This document shows, in pieces, positions 10,691 to 22,500 of a stretch of 64,000 bases of DNA. The position numbers and the translations under genes are program-made. This DNA is from Isoetes taiwanensis (taxonomy: Eukaryota > Streptophyta > Lycopodiopsida > Isoetales > Isoetaceae), in NCBI GenBank assembly GCA_021234155.1, contig JAJEKV010000028.1:6085637-6149636 (forward strand). Reading direction: 5' to 3'. The notes beneath the pieces are model-generated. The model was not told the DNA's origin. It did no database searches and was given only the letters and a program-made list of their open reading frames with translations. Positions within the stretch are counted from its first letter, which is position 1; every line of letters starts with the position of its first letter.

Positions 10691-12748
10691 CTACCTCTTT
10701 TGTGATTCGAATTGATGCCTTGGATATTCCAAGTGATACCTTTGTAGGATCTTCCTTGGGGGTCTTCTTGGAGGTCCCAAAATACTATCTTTTGACATTT
10801 TCTTCCCTCTTTTCCGTCTATTGTTGATGGTAGACCAGACCTCATCTTCTAAAGAGGAGGTCTTGCTGTTGACCTGAAAGTCAAGGTCGTCCCCCGAGTC
10901 TTCCTTCCTGGCTTCCTCATAAAGACCAAAATTGTCATTTAAAATACCAAGGTCCAAGGTATAAATAGTCATAGTAATAGGATCAACTTTAATAACCACT
11001 TTAGAGGGAAATTGGAATATAATACCTTTATCCGAGAAATACTTTTCATGGAGACCCGTTTTGCTAGTACTGTAATCAACCTTGATGCTATGATTTTCTT
11101 CATGGAGACCCGTTTTGCTAGTACTGCAATCAGCCTTGATGTTATGATTTTCTTCCATGTGTTTGGCTTTAGGTCTCCAAATCTGCTTGCATTGCTTTTT
11201 TTCCAATTCCCTGTGCACCAGAACTTCCTTATTCTTCTCCTTAGGGGGAGCCGGGGGGGTTTTGGCCAAAAGGAGTTTGGAATAGGAGATATTGAGATTA
11301 AACATACCTCGATTAGGAATTTTGCAAGGAATGCAATCCTCCCAAGTAGAAAAAATCTTCTTTTGAATGCAGACAGAAGGGAAGTTAGTTTGAGGTATGG
11401 AGATTTGGATAATCTCACCTAAACTACTGGCTATGGCTTTTAAGATGAGAAACTGTCCAACAGCCCATAGGCAGGTTCAAGTAGGAGATCCAGGTGGTAG
11501 TAGAAATCGAGGAGAAATCTCCTGGAATATAAAAAGGGTCCCATTTCATGATGTACACAGGATATCCCGATATGAAGGAGATCTTTTTGGTTAAGATCAC
11601 AGGAACACTTCTTTCCTCTCTACAAATGATCTGGAAGGTTTTGTTATCCAATTTAAGGATGGAGAGGATAAGAACCAACTGAGATTTGGTCACCCAATAT
11701 TTCACAGTACTTAAGGGAGGGCAATTTTGAGGGAAGTGAACAAGAATCCCGTGATTAATATTTCTAATATTAGCAGAATTGTCTATTATATCACTGAGAA
11801 TCCAGGAAGCCCTCTACATCATTATTGCCAGTTTCATTTTTAATAGAATCAGAGGTAACTTTGTTAGAATTCAAAGAATTAAGCAAGGCATTTTTATAAG
11901 AGTTACCTTGATCTTGTCGTATTTTCCCATGATCGGAACCGAGGACTTAAGAGTCTGCTTGGAAGCCTTTTCTTGTCCATATTTTGCTCTTTGATGCTGG
12001 TGCAGTTTTGGCAGTCACAGTTAGCACTGTCGGTGGGGTGAAAATAGCCATTACTGTCAGCAATTTTGCATTTGGTTGGTGTCTCGAGCGGGAGTTGGTA
12101 GATTTTATAATCCATCTTCACTTCCTTCAGGGTCTCAGCAGCAAAAGAGGGAAGTCTATTTTTGAATCCCTTCCGAAAGTTCTCGATAACATGATCATCG
12201 GCTTCCTCCCAGATTTTGACCAAACGGAAAGAGGCCTTGGATTTCCACCCGATATCTTCGAGCTCCTCTACTAAAGATTTGGTTGCCTGCAGCATTTCCG
12301 TCATGGATCTTCTGAATATCTGGTTCTTGAGACTACAGCAGTCTTTCTTTGAGTGCCCAGTTTTCACCCTGATAAGCTGGTAAAGAAGGATATCCATCTC
12401 TTGAATTTTCTGAAGCATTTTCCAAGCTAGGTCCCTATCACTTGCTTTGCCCTCTTTGTACTGGTTTTCTAGCCTTTGCATCTCTAATTTGCACACTAGG
12501 ATCTGCCCCTCCTTCTGTACTCCCATACATTCCACAGCAACTTCTTGCTGCTCCCTGATGATGACAAAAGCGGCTTTTAATTCCTTCATCTTAATCCAAG
12601 TCTGGTCTTTCTTGTCGTCCACAACAAAAATCTGATCCCAGCTTTGGATAACCAAGATGGGGTCGGTATCTTTATATTCATAAGGCACCCTCCTTGAGGA
12701 CGAGGGTCCTCCAACTGCCGGTTTGCTCGTCAAGCCTTTGGATCTCAT
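10691..12748 (-). pseudogene. LINE 1 ORF1 (DUF4283-like nucleic-acid-binding protein)
   Basis: A minus-strand reading region starting with a 281-codon ORF at 12,748 (MRSKGLTSKP), then ORFs at 11,705-11,424 and 11,305-10,691. The middle part (WVTKSQLVLILS, then ISYLNLPMGCWT) resembles the DUF4283 segment of plant LINE first ORFs, which is thought to bind element RNA. The tail is basic (NNRRKRGKK). Breaks near 11,900 and 11,400 interrupt the frame. ORF1 overlaps the start of ORF2 in another frame at ~10,740. Confidence 0.6.
11047..11154 (-). repeat. 54-bp in-frame tandem duplication in LINE ORF1
   Basis: Two adjacent 54-bp units (11047-11100 and 11101-11154), each starting catggagacccgttttgct, differ at only a few bases. 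The length is a multiple of three, so the ORF1 frame continues with a repeated 18-residue block (STSKTGLHE core). Confidence 0.9.
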
Positions 12749-13320
12749 AGCGCAAGGCAGAAATGGGGGGAGAACAAACGAGAGAGATTGGAAGAAAGAA
12801 CAAGAAAGACAACGAAAAGAAATTTGAAAGAAAGGGGAAAAAGGAAAGGCAGAAGGGGCCGAAGAAAAGAAATCAGAAAGGGGGAAAAAAGAGAGGGGAA
12901 AGAAAATGATTGAGAATAATAGGGAAAGCTGCCATCCTAATCAAGATAGACTGCTCGTACCCCTGAACCGTCTGCAGAGATCTAACAGGGGAAGAGGGTC
13001 CCATCAATCATCAGAACAGCAGCAAACCGAAAAAACCAGAAAAAACAGGAAGAAGGAAAGAGAACGGCTGGCAAAATCAATTGGCCACCCCAAACCTCCA
13101 GACGACAATCCCAAGATCCGAAAGAACTTCTGCTGGCTGGAGATAAAAAATGTTGCCCAGTGATGAACAGGCTTGGCCCCAAATTATGTAGAGACCTCGA
13201 GAAGGAAGAGATTTCTCTCGAATCTGTTACCCAAAGCCAGATAAGGTTGAGTTGTAGGGATAAAGTAAAAAACAGAACCCGTGGGGTTGCTTGCAGCCCC
13301 TCAACGGGATTGATGGACAT

Positions 13321-15680
13321 TAAACATTATTCTAAATAAATAATGCATTATTCTATGCATGCTAATTATCACATGAAGGCGCCTACCCTCTTCAAACTCA
13401 AGAAGAAGTTGATTGATGGTTGGGGTCTTGAAATAGATCAGGTCGAGTTATTACAATGACTTGGCCTGGCAATAGACAATGACTAGGGTTGACCACTAGC
13501 ATCATCTAATGATGGGCTATTAGGTTTCTATATCCCTTCCCTCATATACAAGAAGTGCGATCATGAGATTAAAAACATCATATATCAATATAACATGATA
13601 AGTAATAAAGATATCAACTATTGTTTAAAGTTCATGATCAGAACTATGGGTTCTAGAATGGCTCTACTAATACGACATGCTAACCCATCTAGGATGCTAA
13701 CTCCTAGATGAACTACCTACGAATCTACTTGAAATACCTGCTCGTGAAGTACTGCCTCCTGCTCCTGTGGTCTCCATCTCTTGCAGGTAGGTCTCCATCT
13801 CCTGTCGGTCTGCATCTCTTGGGGCTGTAATTGCAAGTTGTACTATCATAGACGATCCTCAAATCGAATGTGAGAATGATTTAGGGGCAGAAGATGGCGA
13901 AGTTAAAAGTTGCCTAGGTTTAGAGTTTGGCCTTTTATATATTAGGGTTTACATAATGGCCACTTGGCTCCAATGGGGTGCATCCATGTGGCAGAACACC
14001 TATGGGATGTGGCCATGTGAAAAATAAATTCCTCACTTTAGGGTTGCTAAGTTATATTAATAACTTGGCCATGCCCCATGCTACGTGAATACAAGTCTAC
14101 TAGCATAGATTGTATTGTGACAAGGCCGTAGGATATATGTATTTCTATCGTATATTATAGGGGAACGTCACCCACTTAGCATAATATTGTCCTATCTTCC
14201 TATATATATGATTACTAGAGAAAAAAAATGAAGTTTTTAGGCAAAAAAAGTCCAAAAATAATCTTTTCAGGCAAAAACAATTTCAAAAAAAAAAAAAAAA
14301 AATTACATTTGGAACCGGAAAGTGATTTCCGGCCAAACAAGTGTCGTGGCTAGGAAATGTGCCTAGCTTGCCTCTGCAACTGGTCCATTCTTTTTTTAGT
14401 TGTTTTGTCTTAATCCGGTGACAAACATGGTTATGGCTATGGCATATTTGCCAATTTTTTTTGCAAGTTTTTGGCAGCATATTTGATTTTTCATATGTTG
14501 GTTTTGAGTTTGAGTTTATTGATGAGATTTGGAGCAGTGCTAGAGCTGAGATTTAGAGTCAAATCTGAGCTTTGTGCAGGTAAGAAAAGAAGCCACAGAG
14601 AAATGAGGTGAAAAGCTGCCAGATCCGCCATGGATGTGTGCTCCAAGTTAGAGCCGTCCGCAAGCACCCTGGAAAGTCCAGATTTGTCGACCTATTTCTA
14701 CAAATTGATTTCTACTATTTTTGCACGAAATATGCAGCAAGAGCTCTGTTTTTGCACTTTTTTCCCTCTCTGTGATACGACGACTTGATGTAAAGCTCAA
14801 ATAGACCTTTTTCTGGAATGAACGTGAGGTAGAAAGCTCTGTTTTGAGATGGGAAGTCAAATATTCTATATTTTTTGCTGTCTGATGCAAAGATATCATA
14901 TTTTTGTGGCACTTTTTTCTGAATTCTAATACCTGGTCGTGTGTGAAACAAGCTGTATTAAGGGCCAGTGTATTAAGATAACTCTATAGAATCAGTTGGA
15001 TTCATTCCACGCTTCGCTGTCAAGGTTTTAGAGAGCTTAGAATAGATTTTTTTCGCTTAAAAAGGGCAGAACAAGGCGAAGAATTTCTATCAACACAGAT
15101 AAAATGCTCTATTGTATTCAACCAGGCTCAAGGTACGCCATGGGCTATGGCGTCTGTGTTTGGTCTAGAAGATTTCCCTGGGAACACATGCCCCATGCTC
15201 TAGAATGCAGATTGTGCAGGCACTACAAACCTCTGTCCCAGGCCATGAAGGTTGTTTGGGACTTATCTCAAGAATGGCAACAATAGCTATAGTGTTCTTT
15301 ACCCTGCTGAGTCAATTCTGAAATTAGCAACTGAAATTTTCGAATCTTTATATGGTGTACATGAGCCATATGTGGTGAGATATGCTCATGGGATTTTCGA
15401 AAATGAGACTCTTTTCTGAGAGTCCATAGCAAGATGAGTACCTTCTTTTGTTTTGGGCATCATGTTTTTTTTGGTCCATATTTTGTGAAGGAGCAACATC
15501 TTTTGGGGAGTTCCAAGGGTAGATACTGAAGGGATGAACATAAGTGAATCTTTTCCATAAATGACTCAAGGATTGTGCGTTGATCTAATACTAGATTTTA
15601 TAGCTTTGTTTTGATTTTTTTTTCCCATCACCTACTTTATTTTATTTATCTCAATCTAAACGGCCTTTCCATTATTTTGT
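13321..15680. other. Intergenic, no gene recognised
   Basis: AT-rich spacer between the two LINEs. An A-run of about 19 lies at 14,285-14,303 and could be the tail of an unrecognised plus-strand retroelement. Short minus-strand ORFs at 14,648-14,951 have no recognisable domain. Confidence 0.4.
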
Positions 15681-18600
15681 TTTTTTTTTTTTTTTTTTGT
15701 TTTGTTTTTTTTTTTTTGAAGGACGAAAGCCAAACAGTTTATTAATCAGATAAAAAGTACAAAATTTACATGTCTCATCTAACTGTGTAAGTACAAAAAG
15801 ATGCCACAGGAGCATGAGCCTGGAGCACAATGTACTTACTCCAGAATAGGAGACTAACAATAAGAATTAATCCAAAGATACTGAATCCAGATGCGTTCCA
15901 TCATTTCTGATTCAAGGGTGGAACATCAAGGAGACAATGCTCAAGAATCAACATCTGAAAGACAGAGCGGGCATACTGCAGATATGCAAGGATCATAGCG
16001 ATGTCGGAAGGCGTTAACCCGCAGGCATCTATGGATAACTTGCCACCATAGTACAGAGACTTTAAGGTGGAGCAACCTACCCCAAAGCCATCGCCATGTA
16101 CGAGACAAAGTAGGCTGCGAAACCTGTAGGTGCCACCCATCTGGCAACTGGAGGGGCTGTGGTGCTAAAAGAAGGTGATATACTGATCTGAAAAAGTGCT
16201 TGCCTTTGTGAATATTTTCATGACAGTTCCATGGCACGCTTTCATCAACACCAGCTTGCACTATAAGAGGCAAATTTTCTGCGACCTTCTCCCATAGAGA
16301 TACATCCCAATGAGAGAGTAAGAACTTTGCCTGAAATTCAGATCAAGACAGTAGGCGACCCGCTTCATACCATGCTTGAATAGAGACAACACCTGCAAGA
16401 ACCCATCGTCTACTAATGCCGCCAATGGAGGTGCTGAGGGATCTGGAGGCAGTGGTGCCCACCACCATGGATTCTCCAATAAGGTGTAGATAGAGGGGCA
16501 TGGCCAAAAAAGATGTTTGACCGCCTTCCATGCTGTCAACAAGCCACACAAAAATGGAGAAGCACTTGGAAAAGGCTGCAGAGTCTCAAATAAAGTCTAA
16601 GGTAGGACTGGTTTGACAGCCTTATTGTCTAGAGGGATACAGTGACCAAGAGCTTGTCTAAGAAGGCGTAAACCACGAGAGTCATCCTCACCGTTCAGGA
16701 ACCTCCAAATGAATTTTGAAATAAGAACTTTGCTCTGCAGTAAGAAGTCCATCATACCCAGACCACCTGCCCATTTTGGAAGGATGCACTTCGACCAAGC
16801 CACCTTAATCACAACACCTTCCTCAGTACCCGACCATATAAAGTTCCGAACTATTGCAATGAGCTCACGCACTTTGATCTGTAGGGCTAGTAGTAAGGAT
16901 GCCATATAAACACGGGTACTAAGAACTGACTTGGCCACTGTAATGCGACCTGCAAGAGACAACTTTGCGGTGGACCACCAGAACAAGTGCTTCTCCAAAC
17001 CCTTAATAATCTCCTCCCATGCAACTCTCATAGTAACCTGGATGCCAACTGGAATCCCCAACAACTTGATGGCATGTCCATGTGCAAGTAGTTTCCATGG
17101 ATAATCATGAACACATGCTGGAGCAGGAGTATCCAATGTCCATAAAGTTGTACACTTCTGCCACCCCACAAGGACACCAGAAGCCAAGTGTCTAAGAGCA
17201 GTTTGGCAGCTGCAAGATTCTCAGCATTAGCGACTAGGAAGAGGAACGTGTCGTCTGCATATTGATTGCAAACTTCTTGTGTGCCATCCTCTATTGCAAG
17301 ACCATGGAGAAGTCCCTCTGTGGTTGAAACGGTGAACAACTGCGACAAAGCCTCTGTAACAATTGTGAAAAGCAATGGTGCTAAAGGGCATCCCTGGCGA
17401 ATACCACGATCGAGTGAGAAGGCATCTGACGGCTCATCATGGAACAGAACAGTCGCCTGCGCAGAGACATGCAGTTTCATAATATCTGATGTGAATTGTT
17501 CCCCAAAGCCCACTCTTAGCATACATCGACGCATGAATTCCCAGCTGACACAGTCATAAGCCTTTGCAAAATCAAGCTTAAGGTATACAACTGGAAGGTT
17601 TTGCTTACGTGCCCAATAAATTCCCTCGTAAGTAGCAGCAACATTGTTCAAATGCAACGTTTTGAAAGAAAACCCGACTGATGTCCTTTACCCGCTCTAC
17701 AAAAGCCTTGGCGAAGATCTTGTATACGGATGGCAATAAGGTGATGGGCCGCCAGTCTGAAATAGTCTGAGGATACTTGATCTTGGGGATGAGTGAGATG
17801 GTACCTGTGTTTAGAATTCTATCCAAAGCAGTGGAGCGCCGAAAGTCACAGAAAGCATCATACACATCTGACTCCAGCCATTCCCAATAGTTCTGGAAGA
17901 ATTCAATTGGCAAACCATCCAAACCTGGACATTTGCCTCTTTTCAGTTCAAAGACTGCCGAACCTAAATTATCAGCTGTCATAGCCGCCTCTATTGACTC
18001 GTGCTGCTCATTAGAGATGATGGGAAAAATCCTAGACAAAATAGCATCTCGCATTTCTGATCGAAAGGGAAGATGTTTCTCAGCAAAAAAAGTCTGGAAG
18101 TGGTTATGCAAATGTTGCTTGAGCTCAGTTGGCTCTGTTAGCACCGAACCATCCGGCAAAAGCAATGAGGACATGGTTGACGTCATGCGACATCTCTTGG
18201 CCGCACGAAAAAGGAAGCCTGTACAACGGTCTCCATCACGAAACCCTGCAGATCTGCCTTCGTCTTTGCCTGCTGAATTTGCTCCTCCTCCAATGCTTGG
18301 ATCTGTGCCAAAATATCACGATCATGAACACCTGGAAGATGTCCCTGTCGAACATGGAGCATGTCTTGATACAAGGTGTCCAATAGAGCGCGACCTGCTG
18401 CTGCAGACTCTCGGCCCCACTGTTTTGCAAAACCTTTGACTGCCCAATTGCATCCACTATGCCAGTCATGCCTCGAAGTCGGCTGAAGGCAGTTGTCCAA
18501 GTGTTCTTGCAGCCTTCTTGAAAGTCAGCATCCTTTAAGAACTTTACATTCAAGTGAAAGCTGTCGCTGCTGCAGGGCCTCGTCTGAAATGAATTGGGGA

Positions 18601-19100
18601 TGGTGGTCTGAAACTGAATTGTCTCTGAGACAGAACCGAAAAAGACTTGGAAGTGCCACAACTGCATCTACATTCCAATAAGCTCTATCCAACCGAGAGC
18701 TTGCACGATCCCCACCAACTTGACCATTGCACCAAGTAAAGGCTTCTTCACCTTCAATCTCCGAGAGGTTGCAGTTACGAAGTAGACGGAGCCACTGCTG
18801 GCATTCAAAACCAGACACCACTGTAGAGGTAGCCCCCAACCGATACTCTATTTCCACCATATTAGGATCCCCAACAAGAAGCCATGAAATGTGGCAGCCC
18901 AAGCTGAGCATCTTCCCTCGCAAGGAGGCCCACAATGAAGCTCTCTGATTTCTCCCCACCATGCTTCATTCTATAGGTTCCCCTATGCTTCTTCCCCAGT
19001 TTGTTCCTTGAGTTGTTGCACCTGCCAAGTGGATTATCATATCTGGGTCTATTCCTGTGGGCATAGGTTCTGGCTAAGAAGCCAAATGGGGAAATTGTCA
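15681..19100 (-). mobile_element. LINE-type non-LTR retrotransposon 2 (5'-truncated)
   Basis: A minus-strand element ending in a long A-tail (T-runs 15,681-15,718, broken by single G). Coding runs from the endonuclease (18,962) through RT to zf-RVT (15,941). The N-terminal part of the endonuclease is missing, so the 5' end is truncated somewhere near 19,000-19,100. It is a different lineage from LINE 1, with YADD instead of FADD. The left boundary of the 17-kb duplication falls inside it at 18,589, so copy B carries only its 5' stub (35,658 to ~36,150). Confidence 0.85.
15941..18962 (-). pseudogene. LINE 2 ORF2: endonuclease remnant, RT, zf-RVT
   Basis: Read on the minus strand: an endonuclease part with WLLVGDPNMVE (GDFN with F changed to P), SRLDRAYWN and SDHHPQ. 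RT follows with GLDGLPIEFFQNYW, LKLDFAKAYDCVSWEF, RGIRQGCPLAPLLF and the catalytic YADD (17,250-17,265). Then come SLAGRITVAKSV and a zf-RVT-type segment (LWWQVIHRCLRVN, then CPLC). At least four frame changes (near 18,500, 17,650, 17,150 and 16,300) make it non-functional. Confidence 0.88.
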
Positions 19101-19515
19101 TTGCTAATACTGTGCAGGTGGATCAATTATCCCTTCTTTGCTCACCCATTTCATGGGAAAACTAAGTTAATTGAATTTTGCTTAAATTCAATCTCGCTTT
19201 TGTGTAGAATTTCTGGATCTGTCATAATTGCATTAAAAAAAAGAAAAAGCAATGGGTAATCCTGCTAAATTTGAAAAAACACAAAATAAATCTCACGTGG
19301 CATAGATATGTCAACTCTGTAGCCTATGCCACAAGGCTGATGTGCCACTATTCCGATATAAATTTGCGTATCAAGCATGCCAAATCCAACAATCGGGAGC
19401 CTCTAAAGGTTTTCTGTTCTTTCATTACTTGCTTCGTCCGTTGTTCAAGCTATATACGTTTTTGGGTTCCGTCAGAACCCCACACATGGATTCTATAAGC
19501 ATTAAGTTTTGAGAA

Positions 19516-22500
19516 ATGGAAACCAAAACCATTTTTGTTTGCTCTTCTATTTCCGCCTGTCAGAATGATTTCAGAGGAAAGCTATGCTCTTTACCTACCC
19601 ATGGCCACGCAACTGAGCTAGTTTCATTTGAAGGAAAGGGCACCAGAGCCGCTCAAAAACATCATAATCTTACTGATACCAGGCAGCGCTTTAACCAAAA
19701 GAAACGGATGCAAAGGCCCAAAATTGCATTTCAAAGATCCGCTATTCATTCAGAAATCAATGCTCCGGAGGACAGTATTGAAAGGTGATGTTTCGTTGTA
19801 CTTAACTAAAGTAGTCTTATTTTGCTGATTTTTGGTCAATATATTCATTCCTCTTCTATGGAAACGGAATGTCCCCCTCTAATTCGAGGCTTGGCTTGCT
19901 GCCTCTCTGACATAGACAACCCGGTTATGACATTTTACAGTTGTTTATGACTATCTTTTAAAATATGTAGGTATTTAAAACTGCTAATCCAGAGAAAATC
20001 TATTCATCTCATTGAGATTTTCTGACAAGTATGTCTATGGCTATGACAGTCATTCTTTGGAGATAATTTCCAGAATAGAGGACAATCAGTACATATTACA
20101 AGAACATGCAAAGGTTAGCTGAAATTCATTATTTGAAATTAGAAAAATTTCAAATTCTATAAACGTCTTTTATTTCATCAGTTTTATTCACATTATTTTT
20201 GGCATTGTTACTTGTGTAAGAGATGTTCTGTAACGTTATTTACTGCAATCATGATTTTTGTCATTCTTACTTGAGTAAGAGATGTTCTGTAACGTTATTT
20301 ACTGCAATTAGTAACTATTAGATTTGAAAAGTTAAAGACAAAACTTAGCAGTAAAAGCAGTGTACAAGCATATGTCATTGGCTGTGGTCTTGCATTCTTG
20401 GAGTGATGGCCAATTAAAATGATATAAGTTACTACACTAGCTGAGATGCATGCAATAATTCTTTTGCTTTTCTTGCGGTAGAGTATAAGAGTATATGGAC
20501 CTTATCCTGACTTGATCTTTTCAGCTATTCTCTTTTAGCCTCTAACTCTTACATTGGTAGTTTTATTGCTTGAAGAGCTCAAGCATTTAATTTTTTGGCG
20601 TCCTGGTTTTGAGTTCACCATTTTGATGTAGTGCTGAACTTGTGACTCAAGTAACTAAACTGTTGGGATGCAAATGTTGCAGAAATCTGAAAATCCAAAC
20701 ACCAATTTACAAGGCAGTGATGCTCTGGAAACAGGAGAGGACAAGGAACTTCATTCACTAAACTTAGTGCTTGCTCAACATGACGCTTTGTCTTCAAGTT
20801 ATCAAAAGGTGCTGCTTTATTTACAAAATTTAACGGTTTTGGTCCTGTAAGCTGTATATTGGTTTATGATATCCTGCTTATTTGTGGAGGCTTTGAGCCA
20901 GTATTATATATCTGTCCTATGCAGCTTTTCGTAACTCAATATGATAATGTAAAATGAATAAAAGCGCCATGAAATGCTGATCAGTGAAGCTGGTCCACTG
21001 GTGGGCCAGAAGCTTAATGTGCCTTCTCCTGTCTATATTGTTAGCATAAAATATGTGAAATTCCTGAATTGTCTACATGGTAATTTGTTTTTTGTCAATA
21101 ATCCTTTCTAACTGAACTGCATTTTCACTTACATTCTCTAACCAGATCGGGTCATTTTAATAGGCAATGCTGCATGCAGAAGAGAAGTTGGTAGACTTTT
21201 CCAGCAAGATGAAGATATTGGATACAATATTAGATGGATGGAATGCAACCTGTGAAATGTTGGAAAATGAAACAGCCTATTCTCGCCAAGCTCTTCAAAT
21301 GAATCTTGAAGTATATTTATAAAATTTGGTTATTATTTCTCTGCTACTAAAAATACTTCATATGTAACATTTTCTTGTCCAGAAAACTCAGTTGCTGGAC
21401 AAAAACTCTAGCAATCTATCAACAATAGACCATGCTTTCCAAATATTGAGTCTTTTCCACTCTCATTCACTATAATTAACAAGGTGATATGATGTTCTAG
21501 GAGCTGACTCATGCAATCACACTTATAAAAAGCCTGGAGAATGAGTCACTGAAAAACAAAGTAGCAAACAAGGAGAAGGATGCAGAAATTGGAGTTCTAA
21601 AGGATGACCTCAGAAGCACAAAGGAGCTATTGGATGTCAGGTCGCAGGTGTGACATGGTATCCTTGCAAATTGCATTTTATTTTACCAGTTGCTCTTAAC
21701 TGGATTTAGCAGTCTCTTCATCTTGCAGAAAATCAAATATCAGAGTTGACATCACAAGTTGAAAATTTGGAGAAGGCATTAAAAGCAGAGGAAGACTCAT
21801 CTTCAAGAGCTTTAAGCTCCCTATCATTACAAACAGAGGCTGCAGAACTTGCTAAGAAAAAGTTGCAGGATATGACATCAGAAGTAGCATCATTGAAGGT
21901 ATGTAGGGTAGATTGTTGCTGCATGCCTCAGTTGATCTGCATGGACATAATTTAATGTTATTTGGTTGGCATTTTGTTTTTTAGAGCCGTTTATTCATGT
22001 CTTAACCTTTCTGAAGATATGGCTTGACATTATATTGCATTTGTTTTCACAGAATAGCTTGTTAGAAGTAAGGGTCGATAAGAATTAGGGCAAATAAGGA
22101 ATGCTCAGTATGTATATGCCTTTTAGTCTGTCACTATTAGGAAGTGATGCCAAAACAATTTAGACAAGAAATCTATCCAAAATAATAAAAGAAATGCCAT
22201 CACAAAATCTGGTATCAGATTCCATGTACTTTTGCAGGTTCAATGTTAAAGTTCAATTTTTTAATACACTTAGCAAACAATATCATCCTTTTGCTTTGAT
22301 TCCTGGATGGGAATGAATCATCTGTTTTGTCAGTCCTCTGAATGCAAGGCCCAAACTGATTAAAAGGCAAAGGGAGACATGACTGCAATTTGAGTTTCAG
22401 TCTTTTTTTAATTGATCTCAACAGAAAATTAAGATCGGCACAATGACAATGTCCATAATTGTGCAAAACAGCGCTAACATTTGGGTTTTTCCACTTGGAA

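Larger units (their letters stand above)
6333..10745 (-). pseudogene. LINE 1 ORF2: endonuclease, reverse transcriptase, zf-RVT
   Basis: The endonuclease starts near 10,740 (TWNIQGINSNHK) and includes GDFNMV and the YTVSDHFPQ motif. The RT follows with YRPISLTNMVYK, RGVQQGCPL and the catalytic FADD (about 7882-7898). The C-terminus carries a zf-RVT motif (CARCLQDQENEEHLF, frameshifted) and RNALIFKDE near 6430. Breaks seen: a frameshift in an A-run at ~10,650, a nested insertion splitting KTPG from PDGLPAEFF at 8601-9380, a frameshift at ~8030, and others near 7300 and 6600. The protein would nick DNA and reverse-transcribe its own RNA; it cannot be made intact here. Confidence 0.9.
5763..13320 (-). 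mobile_element. LINE-type non-LTR retrotransposon 1
   Basis: A minus-strand element with ORF1 (a DUF4283-like segment), an AP endonuclease, a reverse transcriptase and a zf-RVT C-terminus. The order is 12,748 (ORF1 start) down to ~6333 (end of ORF2). A purine-rich plus strand (12,770-13,100), pyrimidine-rich in element sense, precedes ORF1 and resembles a 5' UTR. The 3' boundary is uncertain: a short T-run at 5765-5772 may be the tail remnant. Damage is limited to a few frameshifts and one nested insertion, so the copy is fairly young. Confidence 0.85.

Noticed and set aside
12906-13163. 85-codon plus-strand basic ORF
   Set aside because: Lies in the purine-rich complement of the LINE 5' UTR; the Lys/Arg bias comes from base composition.
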